Source of the DNA: Streptomyces sp. A 4/2
Lineage (GTDB): Bacteria > Actinomycetota > Actinomycetes > Streptomycetales > Streptomycetaceae
Assembly (NCBI RefSeq): GCF_940670765.1
Contig: NZ_CALNVW010000031.1
Location: 248,001-312,000 of the forward strand
Reading direction: 5' to 3'
Length of the DNA stretch: 64,000 nucleotides
Position 1 is the stretch's first letter, and the number at the start of each line of letters is the position of its first letter. This document shows, piece by piece, positions 7,722 through 15,189 of this stretch. The position numbers and the translations under genes are program-made. The notes beneath the pieces are model-generated. The model was not told where the DNA came from, did not search any database, and was given only the letters and a program-made list of their open reading frames with translations.

Positions 7722-8312
7722 TCACCCCGCGTCCGCCAGGGGTGGCAACGGCAGCGGCAGCCCCGGGAGGCCGTCGATGCTCCGGGCGATGTGTTCCTTC
7801 TTCTCGAAGTACCGGCTCAGTGACGTGTCGTCCTCGCGCGCGAACCGTTTGGCGTGCAGGTCGCGGTCCTCGTCGTACGTCATGAACGGCACCGCGTAAC
7901 CGCAGGTGTCCCGGATCAGCTCGGCCGTCACGACGACGATCGCGCGCAGGCCGTGCGGGGTGTGGTCGACGGGGAAGTGGCTCAGCAGCCCGGCGAACCG
8001 CGGGTCGTCACGGAAGACGGGCTCGCCCCGGCCGTGCACCCGCACGATGTTGGGCGGCCCCTGGAAGGCGCACCACATCAGGGTGATGCGGCCGTTCTCG
8101 CGGAGGTGGGCGACGGTCTCCGCGTTGCTGCCCGCGAAGTCCAGGTAGGCCACGGTGTGTTCGTCGACGACGGCGAACGAGCCGCTGACACCCTTGGGGG
8201 AGAGGTTGATCGTGCCGTCGCCGTCGAGGGGGGCGGTCGCCGTGAAGAAGATGTGCTGTTCCTCGATGAAGGTCCTGAGCCGTCCGTCTATGCGCTCGTA
8301 CGTCTTTCCCAT
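7722..8312 (-). CDS. Pyridoxamine 5'-phosphate oxidase-like (flavin/split-barrel) protein
   Basis: A 196-residue split-barrel protein: FFTATAPLDGDGTINLSPKG near the N-terminus, VAYLDFAGSNAETVAHL and RITLMWCAFQGPPNIVRVHG follow the PNPOx-like pattern of FMN- or F420-binding reductases. The specific reaction is unknown. MGKTYERIDG is chosen as the start (ATG at 8310-8312) by family length; upstream ATGs in frame at 8354 and 8402 would give longer forms. A 17-base near-perfect palindrome (8314-8330) abuts this ATG, so either translation starts further upstream or the hairpin modulates initiation. It transcribes toward the SDR gene, 133 bases away. Confidence 0.8.
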   Translation of the reverse strand: MGKTYERIDGRLRTFIEEQHIFFTATAPLDGDGTINLSPKGVSGSFAVVDEHTVAYLDFAGSNAETVAHLRENGRITLMWCAFQGPPNIVRVHGRGEPVFRDDPRFAGLLSHFPVDHTPHGLRAIVVVTAELIRDTCGYAVPFMTYDEDRDLHAKRFAREDDTSLSRYFEKKEHIARSIDGLPGLPLPLPPLADAG

Positions 8313-8395
8313 AGCGGCGATTATCGCCGCGCTCCGCTCCGTGCGGAACGTCATTTCGGCGGTGCTGCCCGCCTGCGCGCCCTTCATCGACGGCT

Positions 8396-8429
8396 TTGAC
8401 AAAACATACGGACCACTGCATAGTTATGC
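8396..8429 (+). promoter_or_regulatory. argH promoter with probable ARG box
   Basis: TTGACA at 8396-8401 is a perfect -35. CATAGT at 8419-8424, 17 bases on, is a fair -10. The -10 is embedded in GCATA-GT-TATGC (8418-8429), a perfect five-base palindrome that resembles half of a Streptomyces ARG operator; the following bases, GCGATGAGTGC, may be a second imperfect half. Overlap of the palindrome with the -10 is what a repressor such as the nearby ArgR needs. Confidence 0.6.
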
Positions 8430-8483
8430 CTAGCGATGAGTGCGCGACCGTACATGTCACCCACCCACTTGAGGAGCAGCCCA

Positions 8484-9911
8484 GTGAGCAGCAATACCGG
8501 TGACGTCCGGCTCTGGGGCGGCCGTTTCGCCGACGGTCCTGCCGAGGCGCTGGCCCAGCTGTCCGCGTCCGTCCACTTCGACTGGCGGCTCGCCCCGTAC
8601 GACATCGCCGGATCCCGCGCCCACGCCCGCGCGCTGCACAAGGCGGGGCTGCTCACCGAGGACGAGCTGACCCGGATGCTCGACGGTCTCGACCGGCTCG
8701 AAGCGGACGTCGCCGACGGCTCGTTCACCGGCACCGTCGCCGACGAGGACGTTCACACCGCCCTGGAACGCGGACTCCTGGAGCGCCTCGGTCCCGACCT
8801 CGGCGGCAAACTGCGTGCGGGCCGGTCCCGCAACGACCAGATCGCGACCCTCTTCCGGATGTACCTCCGCGACCACGCCCGGATCATCGGCGGCCTGATC
8901 GCCGAACTCCAGGACGCGCTGGTCGGTCTTGCCGAAGCCCACCCGGACGTCGCGATGCCGGGACGTACCCACCTCCAGCACGCCCAGCCGGTCCTCTTCT
9001 CGCACCACGTGCTGGCCCATGCCCAGTCCCTGTCCCGGGACGCCGAGCGGCTGCGGCAGTGGGACGACCGTACGGCCGTGTCGCCCTACGGTTCGGGCGC
9101 GCTGGCCGGATCCTCGCTGGGGCTCGACCCGGAGGCGGTCGCCGCGGACCTCGGCTTCGAGCACGGCTCGGTGGGCAACTCCATGGACGGCACGGCCGCC
9201 CGTGACTTCGCGGCCGAGTTCGCCTTCATCACGGCGATGATCGGCGTCAACCTCTCGCGGATCGCGGAGGAGATCATCATCTGGAACACGAAGGAGTTCT
9301 CCTTCGTGACGCTGCACGACGCCTTCTCGACCGGGTCGTCGATCATGCCGCAGAAGAAGAACCCGGACATCGCGGAGCTGGCGCGCGGCAAGTCCGGGCG
9401 CCTGATCGGCAACCTGACCGGGCTGATGGCCACGCTCAAGGCCCTCCCGCTCGCGTACAACCGCGACCTCCAGGAGGACAAGGAGCCGGTCTTCGACTCC
9501 TGCGACCAGCTGGAGGTCCTGCTCCCGGCGTTCACCGGCATGATGGCGACGCTGACCGTGCACCGCGAGCGCCTGGAGGAGCTGGCCCCGGCCGGATTCT
9601 CGCTCGCCACCGACATCGCCGAGTGGCTGGTCAGGCAGGGCGTGCCGTTCCGGGTCGCGCACGAGGTGGCCGGTGAGTGCGTCAAGGAGTGCGAGCAGCA
9701 CGGCATCGAGCTCGACCAGCTCACGGACGAGCAGTTCGCGAAGATCTCCGAGCACCTCACACCCGAGGTGCGTACGGTGCTGAACGTCCCGGGCGCCCTG
9801 GCGTCCCGCAACGGGCGCGGCGGCACGGCGCCGTCGGCCGTCGCCGTACAGCTCGTCGAGGTCAAGGCGAACCTGGTCGTCCAGCACGCCTGGGCCACGG
9901 CGAAGAAGTAG
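8484..9911 (+). CDS. argH: Argininosuccinate lyase
   Basis: A 475-residue fumarase/aspartase-superfamily enzyme that splits argininosuccinate into arginine and fumarate. The family signature GSSIMPQKKNP is at residues 284-294 with catalytic Ser285/286; LWGGRFADG starts the protein and AGRSRNDQIAT and GRTHLQHAQP are the other conserved blocks. The start is GTG at 8484, seven bases after GAGGAG at 8471-8476. It is detached from argJBDR by about 5.6 kb of unrelated genes and has its own promoter and palindrome. Confidence 0.97.
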   Translation: MSSNTGDVRLWGGRFADGPAEALAQLSASVHFDWRLAPYDIAGSRAHARALHKAGLLTEDELTRMLDGLDRLEADVADGSFTGTVADEDVHTALERGLLERLGPDLGGKLRAGRSRNDQIATLFRMYLRDHARIIGGLIAELQDALVGLAEAHPDVAMPGRTHLQHAQPVLFSHHVLAHAQSLSRDAERLRQWDDRTAVSPYGSGALAGSSLGLDPEAVAADLGFEHGSVGNSMDGTAARDFAAEFAFITAMIGVNLSRIAEEIIIWNTKEFSFVTLHDAFSTGSSIMPQKKNPDIAELARGKSGRLIGNLTGLMATLKALPLAYNRDLQEDKEPVFDSCDQLEVLLPAFTGMMATLTVHRERLEELAPAGFSLATDIAEWLVRQGVPFRVAHEVAGECVKECEQHGIELDQLTDEQFAKISEHLTPEVRTVLNVPGALASRNGRGGTAPSAVAVQLVEVKANLVVQHAWATAKK

Positions 9912-9944
9912 GGCTCTCGTCCGACCCCGGCTCCGCTCCCACCG

Positions 9945-9978
9945 GCGCCCGGCACCTTTCCACACAGGTGCCGGGCGC
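9945..9978 (+). terminator. Terminator of argH
   Basis: Thirteen-base perfect arms GCGCCCGGCACCT and AGGTGCCGGGCGC flank an eight-base loop. There is no long T-run, as usual in Streptomyces. Confidence 0.75.
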
Positions 9979-10044
9979 TGTCGTGCGTGATCGCGGGTAC
10001 AGGTGTCAGGGACCGCACTCTCCGACCCGCGCAGGGAGACCCCG

Positions 10045-11016
10045 ATGCCCTTCGCCCGCCTCACGGCAGCGACCACCCCCACGGCCCACATCGGACTCGG
10101 CCTCGCGGCCGTAGGCAGACCGGGGTACATCAACCTCGGTCGCGACCGCGATCTGCCGGCCGAACGCACCCCCGAGACCCTGCTCGCCCGTACGCATGAA
10201 CTTCTGGACGCCGCCTACGCGCAGGGCGTCCGCTACTTCGATGTCGCGCGTTCCTACGGCCGCGCGGAAGCGTTCCTCGCCGAATGGCTGCGGGCCCGCC
10301 CCGCCGTCCAGGACGTGGTGATCGGCAGCAAGTGGGGCTACACCTACACCGCCGACTGGCGCACCGACGCCGACGTCCACGAGGTCAAGGACCACGGCCT
10401 CACCACCTTCGAACGGCAGCGCACCGAGACCGGCATGCTGCTGGGGGAGCGCCTCGACCTCTACCAGGTGCACTCGCTCACCGCGGACAGCCCGGCCCTC
10501 ACCGACACGGGGCTGCACACCCGGCTGGCGGCGCTCGCCGCGGAGGGCGTGACGGTCGGCTTCTCCACGAGCGGCCCGGACCAGGCGGACACCGTCCGGG
10601 CCGCGCTCGCTGTCACCGTCGACGGGGAGCCCCTCTTCCGGGCGGTCCAGAGCACCTACAACCTGCTGGACACCGCGGTGGGCGAGGCCCTGGCGGAGGC
10701 TCATGAAGCGGGCCTGGGTGTGATCGTCAAGGAAGCGGTCGCCAACGGGCGCCTCGCGGGAGCAGCGGCGCCCGCCCTGCTGCGCGACATCGCGGAGGAG
10801 ACCGGCGCGACCGCGGACGCCGTCGCCCTGGCCGCGATCCTGCGCCGTCCCTGGGTGGACGTGGTGCTCTCCGGCGCCGCGACCACGCTCCAGCTGTCGG
10901 CCAATCTGCACGCCGCGGTGGTCGACCTCGACGAGGAGCAGCTGGAGCGGCTGGCCGGGCTGCGGGAGGAGCCCTCCGCGTACTGGCAGCAGCGCGCGAA
11001 ACTGCCCTGGAACTGA
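10045..11016 (+). CDS. Aldo/keto reductase family protein
   Basis: A 323-residue TIM-barrel oxidoreductase. The catalytic set reads Asp66 and Tyr71 in YFDVARSYGRAE, Lys96 in IGSKWGY and His143 in LYQVHSL. The C-terminal cofactor region (DVVLSGAATTLQL) corresponds to the NADP(H) pyrophosphate-binding part. The substrate is unknown. ATG at 10045 is chosen because GGGAG lies seven bases upstream; an in-frame start at 10003 lacks one. It stands alone between two strong hairpins. Confidence 0.88.
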   Translation: MPFARLTAATTPTAHIGLGLAAVGRPGYINLGRDRDLPAERTPETLLARTHELLDAAYAQGVRYFDVARSYGRAEAFLAEWLRARPAVQDVVIGSKWGYTYTADWRTDADVHEVKDHGLTTFERQRTETGMLLGERLDLYQVHSLTADSPALTDTGLHTRLAALAAEGVTVGFSTSGPDQADTVRAALAVTVDGEPLFRAVQSTYNLLDTAVGEALAEAHEAGLGVIVKEAVANGRLAGAAAPALLRDIAEETGATADAVALAAILRRPWVDVVLSGAATTLQLSANLHAAVVDLDEEQLERLAGLREEPSAYWQQRAKLPWN

Positions 11017-11020
11017 GCGG

Positions 11021-11061
11021 CCGGCCGCCCGTACGTGTGACGTGCGCGTACGGGCGGCCGG
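11021..11061. terminator. Shared convergent terminator
   Basis: Fifteen-base perfect arms CCGGCCGCCCGTACG and CGTACGGGCGGCCGG with an 11-base loop lie between the aldo/keto reductase (+) and the PRPP synthetase paralogue (-), ending two bases before the latter's stop. Confidence 0.8.
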
Positions 11062-11063
11062 GC

Positions 11064-12008
11064 TCAGGACGGGTCGAACAGGGCGCTGACCGATTCCCCG
11101 TTGTGGATCCGCCGCATCGCCTCGGCCAGGGCCGGAGCGATGGAGAGGACCGTCAGCTTGTCGGTGTGCTCCGCGACCGGTATCGGCACGGTGTTCGTGC
11201 AGACGATCTCCAGTACGTCGGGCTGGTCCGAGAGCCGCTTGAGCGCCCCGGCGGCGAAGAGTCCGTGCGTACAGGCCACCCGGATCGAACGCGCCCCCAA
11301 CTCGCGCAGCCGCTCCAGGAGTTCCAGTACCGTGCTGCCCTTGGCGATCTCGTCGTCCAGCACGATGACATCGCGCCCGGCGACCTCACCGATGACGGAA
11401 CTGATGGCCACCCGGTCGTCCGCGAACCGCTGCTTGGCACCGGCGGCGACCTGGACCCCGAGCATCCGGGCGAACGCCGCGGCCTCCTTGGCGTTGCCGA
11501 GGTCGGGTGAGACGACGGTGGTGCGGGACAGGTCGTAGCCGCTGAAGTGCTCGGCCAGTTCCCGCAGGGCGTGCAGATGGTCCACGGGGACGGAGAAGAA
11601 TCCGTGGACCTGGGGGGAGTGCAGGGTCAGGGCCAGGACCCGGCTCGCGCCGGAGTTCACCAGCAGATCGGCCACCAGGCGTCCGCCGATGGAGATCCGC
11701 GGCGCGTCCTTCTTGTCCGAACGGGCATAGGCGTAGTGCGGCATCACCACGGTGATCCGGCCCGCCGAGGCGCCGCGGGCCGCGTCGCACATCAGGAGAA
11801 GCTCGACGAGGTTCTCCTGCACCGGTGTGACCAGCGGCTGGATCAGGAAAACGTCCCGCTCGCGGCAGTTGGCCTGGAGCTGGACCTCCAGGCAGTCGTT
11901 GGCGAACCGGTTGATCCGCACCGGGCTCAGCGGGACCCCCAGATGTGTGGTGACCTCCGCTGCCAATTCGGGGTGGGCGCTACCGCTGAATACAGCGATG
12001 TCTCGCAC
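11064..12008 (-). CDS. Ribose-phosphate pyrophosphokinase family protein
   Basis: A 314-residue PRPP-synthetase-like protein. The ATP-site region YARSDKKDAPR and the histidine stretch LHSPQVHGFF are conserved. The PRPP/ribose-phosphate loop, normally DD-x-x-x-TGGT, reads LDDEIAKGSTVLE, so the Thr-Gly-Gly part is changed to Lys-Gly-Ser. The regulatory loop near the N-terminus is also atypical (RINRFANDCLEVQL). It is therefore probably a paralogue with a divergent role and not the housekeeping prs. GTG at 12006-12008 follows GAGGAG by six bases. Confidence 0.85.
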   Translation of the reverse strand: MRDIAVFSGSAHPELAAEVTTHLGVPLSPVRINRFANDCLEVQLQANCRERDVFLIQPLVTPVQENLVELLLMCDAARGASAGRITVVMPHYAYARSDKKDAPRISIGGRLVADLLVNSGASRVLALTLHSPQVHGFFSVPVDHLHALRELAEHFSGYDLSRTTVVSPDLGNAKEAAAFARMLGVQVAAGAKQRFADDRVAISSVIGEVAGRDVIVLDDEIAKGSTVLELLERLRELGARSIRVACTHGLFAAGALKRLSDQPDVLEIVCTNTVPIPVAEHTDKLTVLSIAPALAEAMRRIHNGESVSALFDPS

Positions 12009-12102
12009 GTACCGCTCCTCGTTCCGTCGAGTTCCGTCGAACCGGTATGTCGGTCACATCGTAGTGGCCGAGGACGAGGCGCGACGCGCCCAGTCGTATC
12101 GG

Positions 12103-12122
12103 ATGAGACATTGATGTCTCAT
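12103..12122. promoter_or_regulatory. 20-bp palindromic operator of the tetR-MFS pair
   Basis: ATGAGACAT and ATGTCTCAT are perfect nine-base arms separated by TG. A further half-like GTCTCATGAC overlaps the regulator's start. The site ends 18 bases before the tetR ATG, in the position expected for autoregulation. Confidence 0.7.
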
Positions 12123-12140
12123 GTCGAGTATGGTCGTCTC

Positions 12141-12692
12141 ATGACTGTCGACCGGGACCAGGTGCTGCGCACCGCCGCCGCCCTCCTCACCCGCAGGGCG
12201 ACCGCCACGATGGATGAGGTGGCGCGCGCCGCCGGGATCGGCCGGGCCACCCTGCACCGGCACTTCGCCGGCCGGGACGCGCTGGTCAGAGCGCTGGAGG
12301 AGCTCGGTATCGCGGAGTTCGAGTCGGCGCTCGACGCGGCGAGGATAGACGAGGGACCGGCTGCCGCCGCGCTGCGCCGGTTCATCACGGAAGTCGAGTC
12401 GGCCGCCGGACTGCTCGCCTTCCTCGTCACCGAGAACGAGCTCTTCGAGGGCGAGGAGCTGAACGAGGGCTGGGCCAGGCTCGACGCCCGGGTCTCCGCC
12501 CTGTTCCGCCGGGGCCAGGAAGCCGGTGAGTTCCGGATCGACCTCACCCCCGCCTGGCTGACCGAGGCGCTGTACGGGCTCATCGGCAGCGGTGCCTGGG
12601 CCGTGCAGGACGGCCGGGTCGCGGCCAAGGACTTTTCGTACATGATCGCCGAGCTGCTGCTCGGCGGCGCACAGCGGAGTGTGGAGAAATGA
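12141..12692 (+). CDS. TetR-family transcriptional regulator
   Basis: A 183-residue TetR repressor. The helix-turn-helix is at about residues 22-43 (TATMDEVARAAGIGRATLHRHF), followed by a helical ligand domain. ATG at 12141 is preferred because it begins the normal TetR N-terminus; no ribosome-binding site precedes it, so the mRNA may be leaderless. An ATG at 12117 lies inside the operator and is rejected. The stop overlaps the exporter start (ATGA at 12689-12692), so regulator and transporter are translated together and probably share the palindrome at 12103-12122. Confidence 0.9.
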   Translation: MTVDRDQVLRTAAALLTRRATATMDEVARAAGIGRATLHRHFAGRDALVRALEELGIAEFESALDAARIDEGPAAAALRRFITEVESAAGLLAFLVTENELFEGEELNEGWARLDARVSALFRRGQEAGEFRIDLTPAWLTEALYGLIGSGAWAVQDGRVAAKDFSYMIAELLLGGAQRSVEK

Positions 12693-14218
12693 CCAGTACC
12701 GTCCGGCCCGCGAAGGACTCCGGGGCCGCCCCCAGCCGTAGCCGCTGGCTGGCCCTCGCCGTCCTCGTCCTCGCCGTGCTGCTGGTGGCCGTCGACGCCA
12801 CCGTGCTCGGCCTCGCCACACCGTTCCTGAGCGAGGACCTCAAACCCTCGGGCACCCAACTGCTGTGGATCGGGGACATCTACTCGTTCGTCATCGCCGG
12901 CCTGCTGGTCTCGATGGGCAGCCTCGGCGACCGGATCGGCCGTAAGAAGCTGCTGCTCACCGGCGCTGTCGCCTTCGGCGGGGTCTCCGTGCTCAACGCC
13001 TATGCGAGCAGTCCGGAAATGATGATCGCCGCCAGGGCCCTGCTCGGCGTCGCCGGTGCGACGCTGATGCCCTCCACCCTCGCGCTGATCCGCAACATCT
13101 TCCACGACCCGAAGGAACGCAGCCTGGCCGTCGGGATCTGGGGCGCCGCCGCATCGGCGGGTACGGCCGTCGGCCCGGTGGTCGGCGGGTTCCTGCTGGA
13201 GAACTTCTGGTGGGGGTCGGTCTTCCTCATCAACCTGCCGGTGATGCTGGTGCTCGTCCTGGTCGGTATGAAGCTGCTGCCGGAGTCGCGCGACCCGGCC
13301 CCCGGCCCGTGGGACCTGGTCAGTGTGGCCCTCTCGCTGGTCGGCGTGATGGCGGTGGTGTACGCGGTGAAGGAGGCGGCTGCCAACGGATTCCGCTGGG
13401 ACATCCTGGCGTCCGCGATCGTCGGAGTGCTCGCCCTGCTCTGGTTCGCGCGCCGCCAGCTGACCCTGAAGTCGCCGCTGCTCGACATGCGCCTGTTCCA
13501 CCACCGCGGCTTCTCCGGCGCCGTGCTGGCCGACCTGCTGACCATTCTCGGACTGTCCGGTCTGGTCTTCTTCCTCTCGCAGTTCCTCCAATTGGTCCAG
13601 GGGCGTTCCCCGCTGGAGGCCGGGCTCATCGAACTCCCCGCCGCCGTAGGAGCGGTCGGCACGGGCCTGATGGCCGGACGCGTGGCGCGCAGGGCATCGG
13701 TACGGAGCGCGGTGGCCGGCGGTCTGGCGGCGGTGGCGGTGGCCCTCGCGGGCTGTGTGGCGGTCAGCGCGTCGACGGGGGTCGTGGCCCTGGGGCTGGC
13801 CCTGTTCTTCGGCGGCCTCGGAGCGGGTCTGGCCTTCACCGTGACCTCCGACGTCATCCTCTCCAGCGTCCCGAAGAACCAGGCGGGGGCGGCGTCCGCG
13901 GTGTCCGAGACCGCGTACGAACTGGGCGCGGCGCTCGGGATCGCCCTGCTCGGCTCGGTGGTCACCGGGATCTACCGGGGCTTCTCCATCCCGCACGGAG
14001 TCCCGTCCGGTGCCGCCACCGAGGCGCATGATTCGCTCGGCGGCGCCGTCGAGGCGGCGAAGACACTGCCGCACGACCAGGGCGCCGCCCTGCTCTCCTC
14101 CGCCCAGGAGGCCTTCACCCATGGCTTCCAGGCGGCGGCCGGAGTCGGCTCCGCCGTCCTGTTCGCCACAGCGGTGACGTCGTGGTTCCTGCTCAAGGGG
14201 CAGAAGCTCGACATCTGA
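12689..14218 (+). CDS. MFS drug exporter, DHA2 (14-helix) type
   Basis: A 509-residue major facilitator of the QacA/EmrB/SmvA type with about 14 membrane segments. The first helix carries the DHA2-like VAVDATVLGLATPFL, the A-motif GSLGDRIGRKKLLL follows helix 2, and motif C-like GAAASAGTAVGPVVGGFLL lies in helix 5, which marks antiporter-type exporters. A charged periplasmic-like loop rich in Ala/Glu precedes the last helix. It is coupled to the upstream TetR gene, which is the usual arrangement for an inducible efflux pump; the drug is unknown. Confidence 0.92.
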   Translation: MTSTVRPAKDSGAAPSRSRWLALAVLVLAVLLVAVDATVLGLATPFLSEDLKPSGTQLLWIGDIYSFVIAGLLVSMGSLGDRIGRKKLLLTGAVAFGGVSVLNAYASSPEMMIAARALLGVAGATLMPSTLALIRNIFHDPKERSLAVGIWGAAASAGTAVGPVVGGFLLENFWWGSVFLINLPVMLVLVLVGMKLLPESRDPAPGPWDLVSVALSLVGVMAVVYAVKEAAANGFRWDILASAIVGVLALLWFARRQLTLKSPLLDMRLFHHRGFSGAVLADLLTILGLSGLVFFLSQFLQLVQGRSPLEAGLIELPAAVGAVGTGLMAGRVARRASVRSAVAGGLAAVAVALAGCVAVSASTGVVALGLALFFGGLGAGLAFTVTSDVILSSVPKNQAGAASAVSETAYELGAALGIALLGSVVTGIYRGFSIPHGVPSGAATEAHDSLGGAVEAAKTLPHDQGAALLSSAQEAFTHGFQAAAGVGSAVLFATAVTSWFLLKGQKLDI

Positions 14219-14240
14219 CGCGTACCGGCGCGCACATGAC

Positions 14241-14274
14241 CGAGGGCCACCCGGAGCGTCCCGGGTGGCCCTCG
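14241..14274. terminator. Bidirectional terminator between MFS and acyltransferase genes
   Basis: Fourteen-base perfect arms CGAGGGCCACCCGG and CCGGGTGGCCCTCG with a six-base loop lie between two convergent genes. Confidence 0.85.
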
Positions 14275-14291
14275 GCCGAAAGTTCCTACGG

Positions 14292-14963
14292 TCAGGCGGC
14301 CTTGGCCTTCGTCGCGTACATGTCCACGTACTCCTGGCCCGACAGGCGCATGACCTCGGTCATCACCGAGTCCGTCACCGCGCGCAGTACATAGCGGTCG
14401 CGGTCCATGCCGTCGTAGCGGGAGAACTCCATCGGCTCACCGAAGCGGACCGTGACCTTCCCGGGCCGCGGCAGACCCGAGCCGCTCGGCTGGAGCTTGT
14501 CGGTGCCGATCATCGCGAACGGCACCACCGGCGCGCCCGTCATCAGCGTCAGACGCGCGATGCCCGTACGGCCGCGGTACAGCCGCCCGTCGGGGGAGCG
14601 GGTGCCCTCCGGGTAGATGGAGAACGCCTTGCCGTCCTCCAGCACCTGGCGGCCGGTCATCAGCGCGGCGACACCGCCGCGTCCACCGTCGCGGTCCACC
14701 GGGATCATCCCGACACCGGTGAAGAACCAGGCCATCAGACGGCCCTTCAGCCCCTTGCCCGTGACGTACTCGTCCTTGCCGATGAAGAACACCTGACGCT
14801 GCAGACAGATCGGCATGATCATCGAGTCGATGAACGTCAGATGGTTGCCGGCGAGGATGACCGGGCCCGTACCGGGGATGTTCTCGACGCCCTCCACCCG
14901 CGGGCGGAACATCAGACGCATGATCGGTCCGAGCACTGCCTTGATGAGCGCGAGTCGGGACAA
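14292..14963 (-). CDS. plsC: 1-acyl-sn-glycerol-3-phosphate acyltransferase (PlsC family)
   Basis: A 223-residue membrane-associated acyltransferase. The catalytic NHLTFID (His41, Asp46) and the substrate motif YPEGTRS are intact, with PVDRDGGRGG in the third conserved block. These enzymes acylate lysophosphatidate in phospholipid synthesis; paralogues may acylate other lipids. The TTG at 14961-14963 is chosen because GGAGGAAC lies just upstream and it gives the family's normal N-terminus; ORF extension further upstream has no coding character. Confidence 0.88.
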   Translation of the reverse strand: MSRLALIKAVLGPIMRLMFRPRVEGVENIPGTGPVILAGNHLTFIDSMIMPICLQRQVFFIGKDEYVTGKGLKGRLMAWFFTGVGMIPVDRDGGRGGVAALMTGRQVLEDGKAFSIYPEGTRSPDGRLYRGRTGIARLTLMTGAPVVPFAMIGTDKLQPSGSGLPRPGKVTVRFGEPMEFSRYDGMDRDRYVLRAVTDSVMTEVMRLSGQEYVDMYATKAKAA

Positions 14964-15063
14964 CGGTTCCTCCGGAGTCGTGGCTGGGCAGCCGCTATGA
15001 AGTATGTGCAGGTGAGTACGGTACTCGCGAGCTGTGTCCGCGCGCACATCGGGTTCATCGAAC

Positions 15064-15086
15064 ACATACGCAGTGTTGACGTATGT
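15064..15086. promoter_or_regulatory. Inverted repeat between plsC-like and glpQ-like genes
   Basis: ACATACG and CGTATGT are perfect seven-base arms with a nine-base spacer containing TTGAC. The arms extend imperfectly to GAAC and GTTC. A -10-like TACGAT at 15135-15140 and a TTGACA at 15155-15160 lie between it and the phosphodiesterase start. Regulatory role is inferred. Confidence 0.35.
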
Positions 15087-15189
15087 TCCCGCTGTGTTGC
15101 GCGGAGTTCCACCCCCGTGCGGGCCCCGGATGCCTACGATCAGGCACTTCAGAGTTGACAGGTGCGGGACATCACAGTCAGGAGTGCTC

